A stretch of 64,000 nt of DNA from Microcebus murinus (Eukaryota; Chordata; Mammalia; Primates; Cheirogaleidae): the NCBI RefSeq assembly GCF_040939455.1, contig NC_134108.1:36500501-36564500 (forward strand), given 5' to 3'. The notes below the pieces were generated by a model, which did no database searches, had not been told where the DNA came from, and saw nothing but the letters and a program-made list of their open reading frames with translations. The position numbers and the translations under genes were made by a program. This document shows, piece after piece, positions 1-10,777 of the stretch (position 1 is its first letter; each line of letters starts with the position of its first letter).

Positions 1-2097
1 AACATTTCTAGATATGATCTACAGCTCTACATATTTCATAATATAAGTATTCCAAACTATCAAGGCCAACCGTTATTTCAGTTACTTTATATTAAATGTC
101 TTAATTAAAACTTCATGATAATTCACAATTTTGAATTTGATGTGTGTGTGTGTTCATGTAAAATTTTCTTCAAATTGCAGGATAAATTGCACATAAGGTA
201 TACACATAGTATTGTCGTAGCCCCCAAATACTTAATCTTTCTCAGAGCCTGTTTGTGTGCTTCCTTTGCCTGACTTGGAAGATGACCTGTTGATGACCTT
301 TCAATCTATAGGTTTGTCACTTATCTCTATTTTTGGCCATACAGGAATAGTGCATGGTTCTCTATCGCTTCTATTTATTAATAGCATTAGCTGATTACAC
401 CTGAAAGGTATCCTGGGCTCAGGCTGGTGTACATTATTCATTTCTAATGCTGCCTCCTAATACCTACTTGGATATAGCTTTATGTCTCAAATAGTTCTTT
501 CACCAAATGCACCCATTACAAAACATAAAAATATTGATGTCAGATTAAATGATATTTTATGAAAAATATTAAAAGCACACTGTAGGTAGATTATTTTATA
601 AAATACAAATTGCCATTAATATGCAGTCATAGACTTATCATATTAAAACTAGGTCTCTTCTCTGAATTCCTATGAGATATTTAGTAGAACTAACCTAAAT
701 GTAAAAATATTCATTAAGAGAATTCCCTAAATGTTTATGAGGCTGTCTTGGAAAATTATGGGGCATATTCATTAAGGTAGCTTTATGTATCTATTTTCAC
801 TTATTTAGGGTGTTATTTAATTAATAATTCCTTGTCCTTCAAACATAGTTATGTACACATAAGGGGAAAGCTTGAACAGGCATGAGTTTAGGCATAAACT
901 ATCAATTAATCTTTATAGAGGCCAATTATCTTTTTGCACAAGTTATACAGGCACGTAGGGATGGGGATTGATATTTTAAATTCTGATCATGAATTCTATT
1001 CACTATACATAGGGATGATTAACAGGCATTTTTTTTTATTATTTAACCTCAAGTTAGAATCTATGCCTAGGACCTCCATTTCTATTCCCTGAGTTCATCC
1101 TTTCCTTAAGTCAGGACAGCCAGTAGAGACTAAATAGTTCATGATGCATTAAATGCATCCCAATAGAGGAAATCCCAATAGCTTGCTAGCCATTGAGCTC
1201 AATATTTCCTGACCCTACTCTGTGGAAGTATAACTAAATCCCACAATAGGCTCATACAGAGACTGAATTTATTAGCTAATCAAACAAGAAACAACAGTGT
1301 CTCTCAGTTAGTTAGTCTTCCTGAATATAGATTGTAGTGGCTAGATATAGGGCAAGAGGAAGGAAGCTCCTTCCAAGGCAATTTTTTGTTTGGTTATTAA
1401 AGGGAATTGATCAGTCTTTCTTTGTCTTGGTCACTATTTGAAAGTAAATTGATTTGGGTGGACATTAAACTAACCTAGTTCTCAGTAATGTCTGATGATG
1501 GGTTGTGCAAAGGGCAAAGTAATGACTTAGAGAGGTGATGGTACTTCACAGAGCAATGTGGAAACAGAGGTCCATCATGTTAATATATGCCACAGGGTGA
1601 GGAATGGAGAGAATGAGTGTCAGGTACACCTGACACCTGACACAAACTCACCAGCATTTAAAAACTTTCAGTCCTGGGGAAGCTTCCACAGTTACTATGC
1701 CCTACAGAAATGGGATGCAATTAAGCAGAAAACAGGCTAAAATGACCACAGGATAGGAGAATGCTTGAAAGAGTTGAAGGCAATTAAGATTCTATGACCT
1801 GTTCTTGTATCATCTCTGTGCTACCGAAGTGCCATTCAATCACTGTATTTTACATCTTCTGCATAATGAAAACACCTGCAACTCCATAGGTCCTGATTTA
1901 ACTTGCAAGCAGAGTTCTTCTGGTTGTGACTAGAATTTTATTGCCTATAATAGGTCATTTCCCCCCAATTTCATAATAGCCAATCTTCTGGATCCATTAC
2001 AAGAATAACTAGTTGAAGATATTTTCTTCCTTCCTTCATGAAAACATTAAGCCAAATTCAAATATATTTGAACTTTGAAAAATTTATCTTTTTTCAA
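1..2097. other. Intergenic or intronic stretch without recognised repeats
   Basis: This is AT-rich sequence with no open frame above 60 codons and no repeat I can name. It contains a compact palindrome at 1143-1159. The 60-codon frame at 1558-1740 has no recognisable motif and I treat it as chance. Confidence 0.6.
1143..1159. other. 17-bp palindrome with two ATGCAT cores
   Basis: The arms GATGCATT and AATGCATC are perfect inverted copies around one central A. Paired ATGCAT half sites resemble POU-domain homodimer sites, but this is a resemblance only. The surrounding sequence is not a recognised repeat. Confidence 0.4.
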
Positions 2098-2415
2098 TTA
2101 GCATTCAACAAATAGTTATTGAGTGGCTACCATCTATTAGGCAATAGGGTTTTAGTTACCCTAAGCATCCCAAGGTCTGGTGGGCAAGATATATATGCTA
2201 GTAAATATGAAAATATTACAATGGGGGAGGCATTCTCAGAAGAGTTCTATGCAAATACTTGATAAGGAGTCACCCAAAAGGAAATACTTTAAACATCAGC
2301 CACCATGGGGTCAAAAGTGAAGGGCATTTTAGAAAGAGAGAATTTTAGTGCAAATGGCAAATGTTTAGGTGGATAGGAGACTGAATAAGATGTGGAGAGT
2401 GGCAGGAGTTAAGTT
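2098..2415 (-). repeat. L2 LINE 3' end fragment, antisense
   Basis: The segment opens with the reverse complement of the L2 3' terminus (CATTCAACAAATAGTTATTG, then a degenerate form of the tail) and runs on into L2 3' UTR-like sequence. It stops exactly where the MER20 element begins, so the MER20 either inserted into it or bounds it. Confidence 0.65.
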
Positions 2416-2643
2416 CAGGGTATCTCAACCTTGGCACTATTGACATTTTGGATCAGATGATTCTTTGTTGTTGGGGTTGTCCTGTGCATTGTAGGATGTT
2501 TAGCAGCATCCCTGCTTTTCACCCACTGGTTACCAGTAGCACATACCCATCCTCATCCTCCATAGCTGTGTCAATAAAAATGGCTATGGACTTTGCCAAA
2601 TGTCCCCCTGGCAACAGAATCACTCCTGGTTGAAAAGTCACTG
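2416..2643 (-). mobile_element. MER20 (hAT-Charlie non-autonomous DNA transposon)
   Basis: About 228 bp, close to the roughly 218 bp I recall for MER20. It starts CAGGGTATCTCAACC and ends GGTTGAAAAGTCACTG, with the diagnostic internal run GCATTGTAGGATGTTTAGCA. MER20 is a non-autonomous hAT element with 16-bp terminal repeats. The flanking 8-mers no longer match, so the target duplication has decayed. The two small open frames across it, one per strand, are not genes. Confidence 0.85.
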
Positions 2644-3352
2644 GACAATTGGTGGAAGTTAGAACACCAATGACCACATATGGCATGCAAAGAAGTTTAC
2701 ATATTACCACATACATAATAGTGAGACACCAAGATGTTATAGTGACCCCATTGTCTGTAGAATACAAGTATATGTACCACCTGACATTTTATAAAATGTT
2801 ATAAAACTTGTATATTCTGTAATAATAAAGTTTTGAAGGAAAGGCTTGAGCTTCGCCCATTTTGAAGGGGATCCAAATCCTAAATTAGCATGAACCACTA
2901 GAAATAGCTCTAATCATTGACTGTTTCTTATATATGTAGCACTCTTATAGAAACAACATGAAGAAGAAAAGAAATAACAAAGTGTTTGCTTTCAAGACAA
3001 TGGAAGTAAAATAACAAACAAGATGCAGTTCCTGGCATGACTCAGTAAGCAGCATCCCTGGCAGAGTAAGATACCCAGCAAAACCAATGCTATGCAGATA
3101 TTCTGCAATTAAATAAGCAATTACAATGTGCTAGGGGTTTTATCCTCCTTATTTTGAATGCACATAAAATTGAATGAAAATGACATTTTTTTGTATTTTA
3201 ATGGACTTTTAACAAAATAAAAATGTCCTAATATAGATAGCAAGAATTAGCCAAATGAATGACCTACTGGCAATCTCACATATGTTTTTTGCAAAGGCAG
3301 TGAAGAGGTCACCTAGCATCCTTTGATAGAGTGCCAAGCCTGGGCAGCAGTT
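2644..3352. other. No recognised feature
   Basis: AT-rich sequence with no gene or repeat that I can name. Confidence 0.55.
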
Positions 3353-3437
3353 CCTGTTTTTTTTTTGTTTTTTTTTTTTTAATTTATTTATTTTTTCTTT
3401 CTCTTTCTCTCTCTCTCCCTTTCTCTCTCTTTTTTTA
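3353..3437. repeat. Pyrimidine-rich low-complexity tract
   Basis: Long T runs pass into alternating CT (CTTTCTCTCTCTCTCCC). It is a polypyrimidine tract of about 85 bp with few interruptions. It is not attached to an Alu body, so it is not simply a SINE tail. Confidence 0.85.
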
Positions 3438-3824
3438 ATGTCCCAACACTTGGCAATGATATTTGGTTTCCAGTTGGTGTTTCCTCCAGTATTTATTAAA
3501 TCATTGTTGCTATGGCAAAAGATTATAGGTGTTAATCAGAAACAGAGTGTTGTCACATGAGATTCTGAAACCTGATCCAACAGTTGTATAATAACTGTGA
3601 GAAAAAATTCGGTTATGTTTTCAATATTGAAACAATGGTGGAGTCTTATTGATTCTTTTGAAAACTCTTCCAGAGGAGATCAAATATTGAATGACTTGAG
3701 AAATAAAATATTAAATAAAATATATTTTCAGAAAATACTCTAGAACTTCAGCCCTTAAGAAACAGGGATGTTTAAAGTTTTTATTCTGTGAGGTGACGGA
3801 ATAATAAAAAGTATTTTAAAATTA
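3438..3824. other. Unique-looking sequence with an X-box-like motif
   Basis: No gene or repeat is recognised. At 3506-3519 GTTGCTATGGCAAA lies close to the RFX X-box palindrome (GTTGCCATGGCAAC), with two mismatches. Confidence 0.45.
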
Positions 3825-4244
3825 ATTTTATGATTAAAGTAATATATAGACAACATAAAAGCTCAAATAGTAATGAAGGGCAAAAACCAAGAAATATGGC
3901 ACATTCTCCCTCCAGTTCCTAATTCCTTTCTGCAAGTAGTATTAACAATTTTTTGTGTGTATACTTCCAGAAGATTTCATGCTCACAGAAGGGACCATTA
4001 TATGTAGGGCTGTTCTACACCTTGCTTTTTTACTTAAAGACATACATTGCAGAGTTTTCCACATGAGAACTTGCATCTCCTATATTTTTTCTAATGATCT
4101 CATAGTATGCATTTTGAGGTATATATTCTATTATATGCATGTACTGTTTGTCTTAACAACCCCTTTTGATGTAGAATTATAGATTTCTAGTTTCTTTGCT
4201 TACACATAATTCTACATTTAAAATTTTGTATATACATTCTGCGA
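3825..4244. repeat. Old interspersed repeat, family not assigned
   Basis: The run from ACTTCCAGAAGATTTCATGC through ACCTTGCTTTTTTACTTAAA to the later ACATAATTCTACATTT resembles an abundant old mammalian repeat with the pattern 'cttccagac...aacctgcttttttcacttaa...'. I cannot name the family with confidence. The 75-codon frame at 3955-4182 lies inside it. Confidence 0.45.
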
Positions 4245-4892
4245 ATTAAAATAAAATCCTAAGCCCCTCTGCTGACTGAAGAGAATTTTTCTTGGCCAGA
4301 GGGACTCCAGAGAAACCCTAAAACTGAGTTCATGGCTATGAAGAAAGGGATATTAGACTCACCTTATTATACCCCCTCTCTTTTGGAGTTTAGATACAAA
4401 AATTGAGAATCATTAATGTTAAAACAGAGATTAAAAGACTGAGAAAACCAACTCTTTGTGACTACAAGAGGGCATGCAGGGCAAAGGTTAAATCACCTGT
4501 AGGCCATCAATTTGTTTAACAGATCACTTGAGTTCCTGTATTGTAGCTTGTCTGTGATTAACAGAGTTTCTTAACTTAAAACATTTCAAGCCTTTAGACA
4601 AAGTTTTATTTCTTTAACCAAATATAAATCAAAGAATCTTTAAACCCACCTATAACCTGTAAACCCTGGCTTCAAGATGTTCCACATTTTGGGACCAAAT
4701 CAATGTATACCTTCCATGCATTGATTTATGATTTTACCTGCAATTCTTGTCTCTCTAAAATATATAAAACCAAACTGTAATCCAAACACCTTGGGACCAA
4801 GACTTCTTTTGTGTGGCTCCCCAGGCCATGGTCACACATATTTGGCTCAGAATAAACCTCTTTAAATTATTTTAGGGTTTTTTCATTAACAA
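4245..4892 (+). mobile_element. Solo ERV1-type LTR (MER4-like group)
   Basis: About 650 bp with LTR architecture. The 3' part holds a TATA-like TATATAAAACC at about 4760, the conserved GGCCATGGTCACACATATTTGGCTC region, and a polyadenylation signal AATAAA at about 4851, followed by a short R/U5-like end. The layout and wording match an ERV class I LTR as I remember it. No internal retroviral sequence directly abuts it. Decayed pol-like sequence in the same orientation lies 1.7 kb downstream (6609-7790), so this may be the 5' LTR of a broken provirus. Confidence 0.75.
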
Positions 4893-5480
4893 TCCTTAAG
4901 CAGTTTTATAAAAATATCTATAAGATTTATTCCTAATACAAAATTTCATAAAATTCAATTTCTTCAATTTCAGAAAAGCTTTTGAATTGAACACTTCTCT
5001 TGATGAGAGATTATTTCTTCTTATCTATTTTTGAGTTTGGAATTTTATTGGGACACAAAAAGGATTAGAAGACAGGTATTCATAATCTAGCATTTAATAT
5101 GCTTCAACATGTTACAGAATATAAATATGCCACATGTAGAATAAAAGCCTAATTCAACATAATTTTTAATATTAGAAAAGTTCTATACTTTATATTAAAA
5201 TATGTAAAATTAAACAAAAGTAAATACACTGACCTAACAAATGATTTAACAGTATATATAAAAAGGTTACTCCTATTACTCTAAAATGTTCTATTAAATA
5301 GTGTGTATCTCTTATGGTTAAAGACATACTAAAAGCAATAACCATTATAGTACAACCATCCCCACTGGGCACTTATTGCAGTTTTGAGCTGCTCAAGCTA
5401 GTTAAACATGAGTCTGGCAAAAAAACGTGGAAAATTTCAAATCTACAAATCATTTATTCACTCAGTCAAAAATATTTACA
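4893..5480. other. No recognised feature
   Basis: AT-rich sequence up to the Alu insertion. Small open frames on both strands have no family resemblance. Confidence 0.55.
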
Positions 5481-5796
5481 GGCCGGGCGCTGTGGCTCAC
5501 GCCTGTAATCCTAGCTCTTGGGAGGCCGAGGCGGGCGGATTGCTCAAGGTCAGGAGTTCAAAACCAGCCTGAGCAAGAGCGAGACCCCTCTCTACTATAA
5601 ATAGAAAGAAATTAATTGGCCAACTGATATATATATAAAAAATTAGCCGGGCATGGTGGCGCATGCCTGTAGTCCCAGCTACTCGGGAGGCTGAGGCAGA
5701 AGGATCACTCGAGCCCAGGAGTCTGAGGTTGCTGTGAGCTAGGCTGACGCCACGGCACTCACTCTAGCCTGGGCAACAAAAAGCGAGACTCTGTCT

Positions 5797-5828
<32 letters not shown>
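5481..5828 (+). mobile_element. Full-length lemur-type dimeric Alu
   Basis: It begins GGCCGGGCGCTGTGGCTCAC with recognisable Pol III A and B boxes in the left arm, and ends in a long A tail (5798-5828). The mid-linker reads TATAAATAGAAAGAAATTAA followed by TTGGCCAACT and an AT run, rather than the short ACTAAAAATACAAAA of human Alus. The right arm carries GACGCCACGGCACTCACTC. A target duplication around ATTTACA is visible on both sides (5474-5480 and after the A tail). Low divergence implies a fairly recent, lineage-specific insertion. Confidence 0.95.
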
Positions 5829-5831
<3 letters not shown>

Positions 5832-5984
5832 ACATAATGTATACTATGTACTGGATACTAATTAAGTTACTTTATAAAAGAGTACTAAGAACCTATTTTT
5901 GTAAGATAGAATTTGAGGTTTCCTATCAATTTCCAAATGAAAACTCTAGTACATTCCATAATTCATTAATGTATTCATGTATTC

Positions 5985-6600
5985 CTTCTATATCAACTAA
6001 CTATATAAAAGATATTAAATATCTACTGCATGCCAGGTACTGTGGTAGATGCTGCAAATACAAATATTCTCCCTCCATTTTACGAAACTTACAGCTTAGG
6101 CAGGAAAGTAAATATGACTTAAATAATCCTGCAAATGATTATAAAACTGAAAGTCTGCTATCTATTAAAAAGGAATGTTACCGGTTATATGAAAGCATAT
6201 GAAGTGAGAATTTCCTTAGTCAGGAATGTTTCTGTGGTCTAAGTTTTAAGGGATAGATGAGAGTTAAAGAAGCAAAGAGGAAAATGAACAGCATTTTAGA
6301 GAAGAAACAGCATCTGCAAAGACCTTGCAAGGGAAAGGCTCACAGATCTGATCATTTCCGCAGTCCCTGAATGCATAACTGTAACGGGTGCACTTTATAG
6401 TTGGCATATTTCTGACATGTTCCTTGGTGAATGGGGTAAGAACTTCTGTAGTAAGGGAGCCCAAATGGAAACCTCTGTCAAGAGAGTAAGAAGTGTATCA
6501 CACCTGTGGAAAATAGCAGAGATTAGAGCTACCCTTATAATGGTCCTCTCCTACCCTCATGTGATTCATGAGTTTGGATTCTACCAAGGCCAGATGAATG
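5985..6600 (-). repeat. L2 LINE 3' portion, antisense
   Basis: ATCTACTGCATGCCAGGTAC is a worn reverse complement of the L2 3' end. The downstream text, with GCAAAGACCTTGCAAGGGAA, corresponds to the reverse complement of the L2 3' UTR. The 121-codon frame at 5837-6202 runs partly through it and is not a gene. Confidence 0.6.
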
Positions 6601-6608
6601 TTGATGGG

Positions 6609-7790
6609 TAGCAGTAGACTACCGAAAACTCAAACAAGTAGTAGCCCCAGTGGCAACAACTATACCAGACACATTATCTTTGCTAGAGCAGATTAGCACT
6701 GCCTCTGGAATGTTGTATACACTCTATTCTAACCCAGTCAGAATTGAGAATCAGAAACAGTACATAGTTATTGCCTTGCTCCAGCACTTTGCAAGTTATT
6801 TATCACTCAGTCAAAATTTAGTCTGAGGGGAATTGGATTGTCTAGACATTCCACAGAATATATCTGTTCATTATATTAATAAAGCCAAATTAATAACCTC
6901 ATGTTAATCAAAACAGATGAGCAAAGGCAATAAACATTTTGGAGGCTTGGAAAGACATATATGGGAGGATGGAAGATAAATCCTATAAAGTGTGAGAAAC
7001 ATAATACATGAGTGAAGTTTGTGGGAGTCTGATGGTCTCTGTCATAATGAGACATTCCCCAAAATAAAGGGCAAATTTTTGTATCCTGTGACTGCCACTA
7101 CCATGAAAGGAGAATAACACCTTACAGGCCTCATCATTTTTTGAACATAGTAAATTCCATACTTGGGAATACTACTCAAACCCATTTAGCTCACATCATG
7201 AAGGGCTGTCAGCTCTGAGTGAGGCTTAGAGCAGATCCAGGCAGTAGCATAAGTGGCCCTGGCCCTTTAGGGCATGACAAAAAGAAAATGTTATGATATT
7301 AGAAATATCTGTGGTGAGGATAGAAGAATCACAAGATAGATCTTAGGGTGCTGGAGCAAAAGTTCCTTAGACTCTTTGGATTCCAGGTCTTCATTCTGAG
7401 AGAGGGTAGATTTCTACCAAAGGACAAACAAATGTCCCATTAAATCTCAAAATCTAGGTGTTGCCCAGTAACTTAGGACCCCCTCATTCTTAGAGACTAC
7501 CAAACAAAGAGAGAAGTCTTCATCCTGGAAAAACTAAATGACACTGAACATTAGGAGATCATTGATAGTACACAATAGATCAAGGAATACTACATTTGGA
7601 AACCTGGTGATCCACTTGGACGTTTCTTGGTATTCACTTGTCCAATTGTGATGGTAAGTAGAAAAGTCCAGCAGGCATGGCCTTCAGCGCATGCTTCCTG
7701 GGGATCCCTACCTGAGATGGGTAGAGAGAGCAAAAAGGTAGAACCACAAACAGAGCACAGAAGATTTGAAGGAATACCACACCATTTTAT
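6609..7790 (+). pseudogene. Decayed endogenous retrovirus pol remnant
   Basis: The frame at about 6613-6710 carries a retroviral reverse transcriptase entry motif (VDYRKLKQVV, then a LSLLEQI-like stretch). It is followed by out-of-frame segments that look like later RT and RNase H or connection sequence. Stops and frameshifts are frequent and no part can be functional. The type resembles class I (gamma-like) mammalian ERVs. The 3' boundary is soft; the part from 7300 on is assigned only by continuity. Confidence 0.5.
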
Positions 7791-8025
7791 CATTTATAAG
7801 GGACACATTCTTTTTTTACATTTTTATATCTCTAAAGTTATAATATAGTTTATAATCCATGTGATAAACCAGCATTGTCTTACAGTTTAATTGGCAATGG
7901 TTGTTCTTTTGTTGACTATATAAATTAATGATTTGTGTTACATCCAAAGCATAGATTTGACTTAAAAAAAAAAACAAAGAAAAAATCAAAAGTCAGAAGG
8001 GGTTAGAATTCAGACTTGCTGGACT

Positions 8026-8520
8026 TTAGAGGAATTTTAAAGGGCTTAGTACAGATCTTAAGAACAGTGGGAAGGTATTTAAGAGGAAAAGCCTGACATT
8101 ATAAGATTTGCTTCTGAAAAGACTGTCGGGTCTATTGTATGAAGAAATAATGATAAGACATTTAAGCTCCTGGGTAGGCCTGGTGTAGAAGTCCATGCAA
8201 AAACAGATGAGGGTGGTTATTAAAGAAAAAGACAAGTAGACAGACTGACAGATGTGAGAGAAATGGAGTAGATGAAATCTGTAGCATTTAGATCTAGAAT
8301 GAATGTGAGGAATAAAAAGTAAATCAAGAGTTGTTTAAGTCTCTCACTTTGGAGATGCCATTAGCCACTTGAGAAGAGATCTCAAGAAAAATGTTATATA
8401 TGTTATTCTAGAGTTCAGACAAGAAGTGTGTCTAGACACAAAGTTTTGGAAATCATCTGAGAAGATAAATAAGTGGTAATCGAAGCTCCAGATTTGGATG
8501 CTTTTGTGAGGAGGAAGCTC
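8026..8520 (-). repeat. L2 LINE, antisense, first segment
   Basis: The text matches the reverse complement of the L2 ORF end and 3' UTR, with purine-rich wording such as GATGAGGGTGGTTATTAAAG. It breaks at the younger LTR-like insertion at 8521 and resumes at about 8876, so one L2 copy spans 8026-9250. Confidence 0.5.
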
Positions 8521-8875
8521 TGTGGCCAGCCAGGTTGCTGGAGCAGGTTCCTGGGAATTGGAAGAAGAGATGGGCAGCAGCAGGCAGATGAGACATAATC
8601 TTTATTGTTGGGGGGATGCAGTGTGCAGTAAGAACTGGTGAGCGCTTATAAATGGCTCAGAACAATAGTGGCAACATGCAAAGCAAAAGTGTGATCACAT
8701 GGGTTATCACCTTGGTTACATAAGTTTACATAGAGGATAACACCTTGGTTACATAACTGTGCTGACTCGTGCCTCACCAGAAAGCTGGCTGAAGGAAGAC
8801 ATGCTTGCAATCATTTTAGTTTGGCCTAAGAAACCTATTGCCTATACAAATGGATTTCCTTTACACTTTCACACA
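8521..8875 (-). mobile_element. Probable solo LTR inserted in an L2
   Basis: About 355 bp that starts TG and ends CA. Read on the minus strand it has a TATA-like TTTATAAGCG at about 8650 and a polyadenylation signal AATAAAG at about 8605, in the correct order for U3-R-U5. The U3 part holds a duplicated 20-bp motif (TTATGTAACCAAGGTG on minus; plus-strand copies at 8704-8724 and 8736-8756). It splits an L2. I see no convincing 4-6 bp target duplication and cannot name the family, so exact ends are uncertain. Confidence 0.5.
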
Positions 8876-9250
8876 TAGCATGGTGTGAAAAGAAGGGGCC
8901 TCGGAGCAAGACTTTACTAACTCCAGGATATAGCAGCTGGGCAATAAAAATACATTTATAAAAGAAGACATTGAAGAAGTATTCCCAGAGGTAAAACAGA
9001 TGGCTGTTGTGTCCCAGAAGACAAGGAAAGACAGTTTCAGGAAGGAAGGTGTGGGAATTGATGTTGAATGATGCTGACACAGCAAGAAAGGCAGGGACCG
9101 AGAAATTGTTATTTAGTTAGTGACAGGGATATCGCTTGGTGATATCATCAGGGGAAAGGGCTGGATGCTGCCTGAGAGCAGCCTAAGCAGTGAGAAAATG
9201 TGAGGAAATGGCCACAAATTCAGCTGTGATAGCAAGTGGCAGTGAGCTCT
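8876..9250 (-). repeat. L2 LINE, antisense, second segment
   Basis: It resumes the L2 reverse-complement text interrupted at 8520, with the insertion at 8521-8875 between. The overlapping minus-strand frames at 8835-9085 are chance products of this sequence. Confidence 0.45.
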
Positions 9251-9929
9251 GTGTTTTGTGTGGTGAGTCACGATTTCTTTATTTTCTCTCTGTCTCTGTC
9301 TCTATTTCTCAGGAGAATTAAGCATATGTAAGAGCCAATAGAGAAACCTGAGTTTCTCAAAAAGGAATATTTGATAATAGAAGGATCCTGAATTATCTGG
9401 AGTGACTTTTTCTCTTCTACAAGGTAGGAAATAGCAATGATACAAATAGTTTGTCTTCTCTTTTCTGAAGCTGAGTGGGTACAGTACTTATAAGGTGAAA
9501 TATTTGGGAAAAACACTATAGAAGCACAAAAATTAAATTTTGGAGCTTTTCAGACAATTATTATTGCTTGATGCTGATTATCAAACTCAATTTTGGTTTC
9601 ATTTCTATCTAAGACTTCAAATTATGTCAAATTTTACAATAATGATGGAAATAATGACAAGTTATGTGTTCAGCAGCTACTCACTGGGGAACCATATCTG
9701 AAGCTCAAGCCTAAACACCCTCAATAAATATGACAATGGGCCTTCTTGTCTTCATCCATATGCCCTTGTATTTCCAGATCTGAGGAGCTGCCAGTTAAAA
9801 TCACATAAATTATAATTACTGAGAATATCAGAACTTATCATGGGGCCATTAGCCATGGTTAAGAAAGAAAACTTACAAATCATCAAGTAATCCCTATAAT
9901 TCAGTCACCATATTTTATCTATTGGGAAA
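9251..9929. other. No recognised feature
   Basis: No gene or named repeat. A short CT-rich run (TCTCTCTGTCTCTGTCTC) lies at about 9285-9305. Confidence 0.55.
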
Positions 9930-10098
9930 AGTCTTACTCATTCTTCAAAACCCAGCTCAAGCGTCATCACACTAGAACACTTCCCTGACCTCACCTCCAA
10001 CTCCATGCACAAAGCACACACCTTAACCCATAGCACCTAACCCAAGATGGCAAATTTGTATTTTAAGTTTCTAGGATGAGACTCTGAGCACTATGCAA
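9930..10098 (+). repeat. L2 LINE 3' UTR fragment, sense
   Basis: TCTTCAAAACCCAGCTCAAG followed by CACTTCCCTGACCTCACCTC is typical of the sense strand of the L2 3' UTR. The fragment ends at the Alu target site. Confidence 0.65.
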
Positions 10099-10111
10099 AA
10101 GAACACTTTCT

Positions 10112-10406
10112 TTTTCTTTTTTCCTTTGACACAGAGTTTACTCCGTTGCCCAGGCTGGATTGCAGTGTCATGATCATAGCTCACTGCAACCTTCAACTCC
10201 CAAGCTCAAGCAATCCTCCTGCCTCAGCCACTCAAGTACCTGGGACCACAGGAATGAGCCACCAACCAGGCCCAATTTTTTATCCTTTGTAGATATGAAG
10301 TTTCACCATGTTGCGCAGGCTGGTCTCGAACTCCTGGCCTCAAGCAGTCCTCTGCCGCAGCCTCACAAAGCACTGGGATTATAGGCATAAACCACCATGC
10401 CTGGCA
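10112..10406 (-). mobile_element. Old Alu (J-like), inverted
   Basis: It reads as the reverse complement of Alu: T-rich start, GTTGCCCAGGCTGG, CTCACTGCAACCT, then CCTGGGACCACAGG and a left-arm end at CACCATGCCTGGC. It is quite diverged. A 13-bp target duplication AAGAACA(C/A)TTTCT is present at 10099-10111 and 10409-10421. The 74-codon frame at 10160-10384 is an Alu shadow. Confidence 0.92.
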
Positions 10407-10472
10407 GGAAGAACAATTTCTGGTTCATCTTTGCATATTCACAGCACCTAACTCTTGTTCTATATTATTGAA

Positions 10473-10605
10473 TGAGATAGAGATAAAAGAAGGGGAAAGA
10501 AGAAAGAGGAGAAGAAGAGGAAGGAAGGAAAAAAGGAAATAAGAAAGTGAAGAAAGAAAGAATTAAGGGAGGGAGGAAAAGGAAGGGAAAAAGAACAAAA
10601 GAAAG
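10473..10605. repeat. Homopurine (GA-rich) tract
   Basis: About 130 bp that is almost all A and G (GGAAGGAAGG, GAAGAAGAGG, GGGAGGGAGG), with only a few T interruptions. It lies about 65 bp beyond the Alu, so it is not the SINE tail. Confidence 0.9.
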
Positions 10606-10777
10606 ACTAAAATGAAAGCAATAAAGTAGCATCACAGAACAGAATGGTTTACAATCAAATAATTAGCAAAAATAAAACATAATTATATACTTGATAAAAT
10701 TATTGTATTCTTGAACAAATAGAAGCAATTGAACAAAATAGAACAAATGTTCTAAACTAATAGGCCAAGATTCATCC

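Noticed and set aside
5837..6202. 121-codon plus-strand open frame
   Set aside because: It starts right after the Alu A tail and runs into an L2 tail. It has no domain and its composition is that of AT-rich non-coding DNA.
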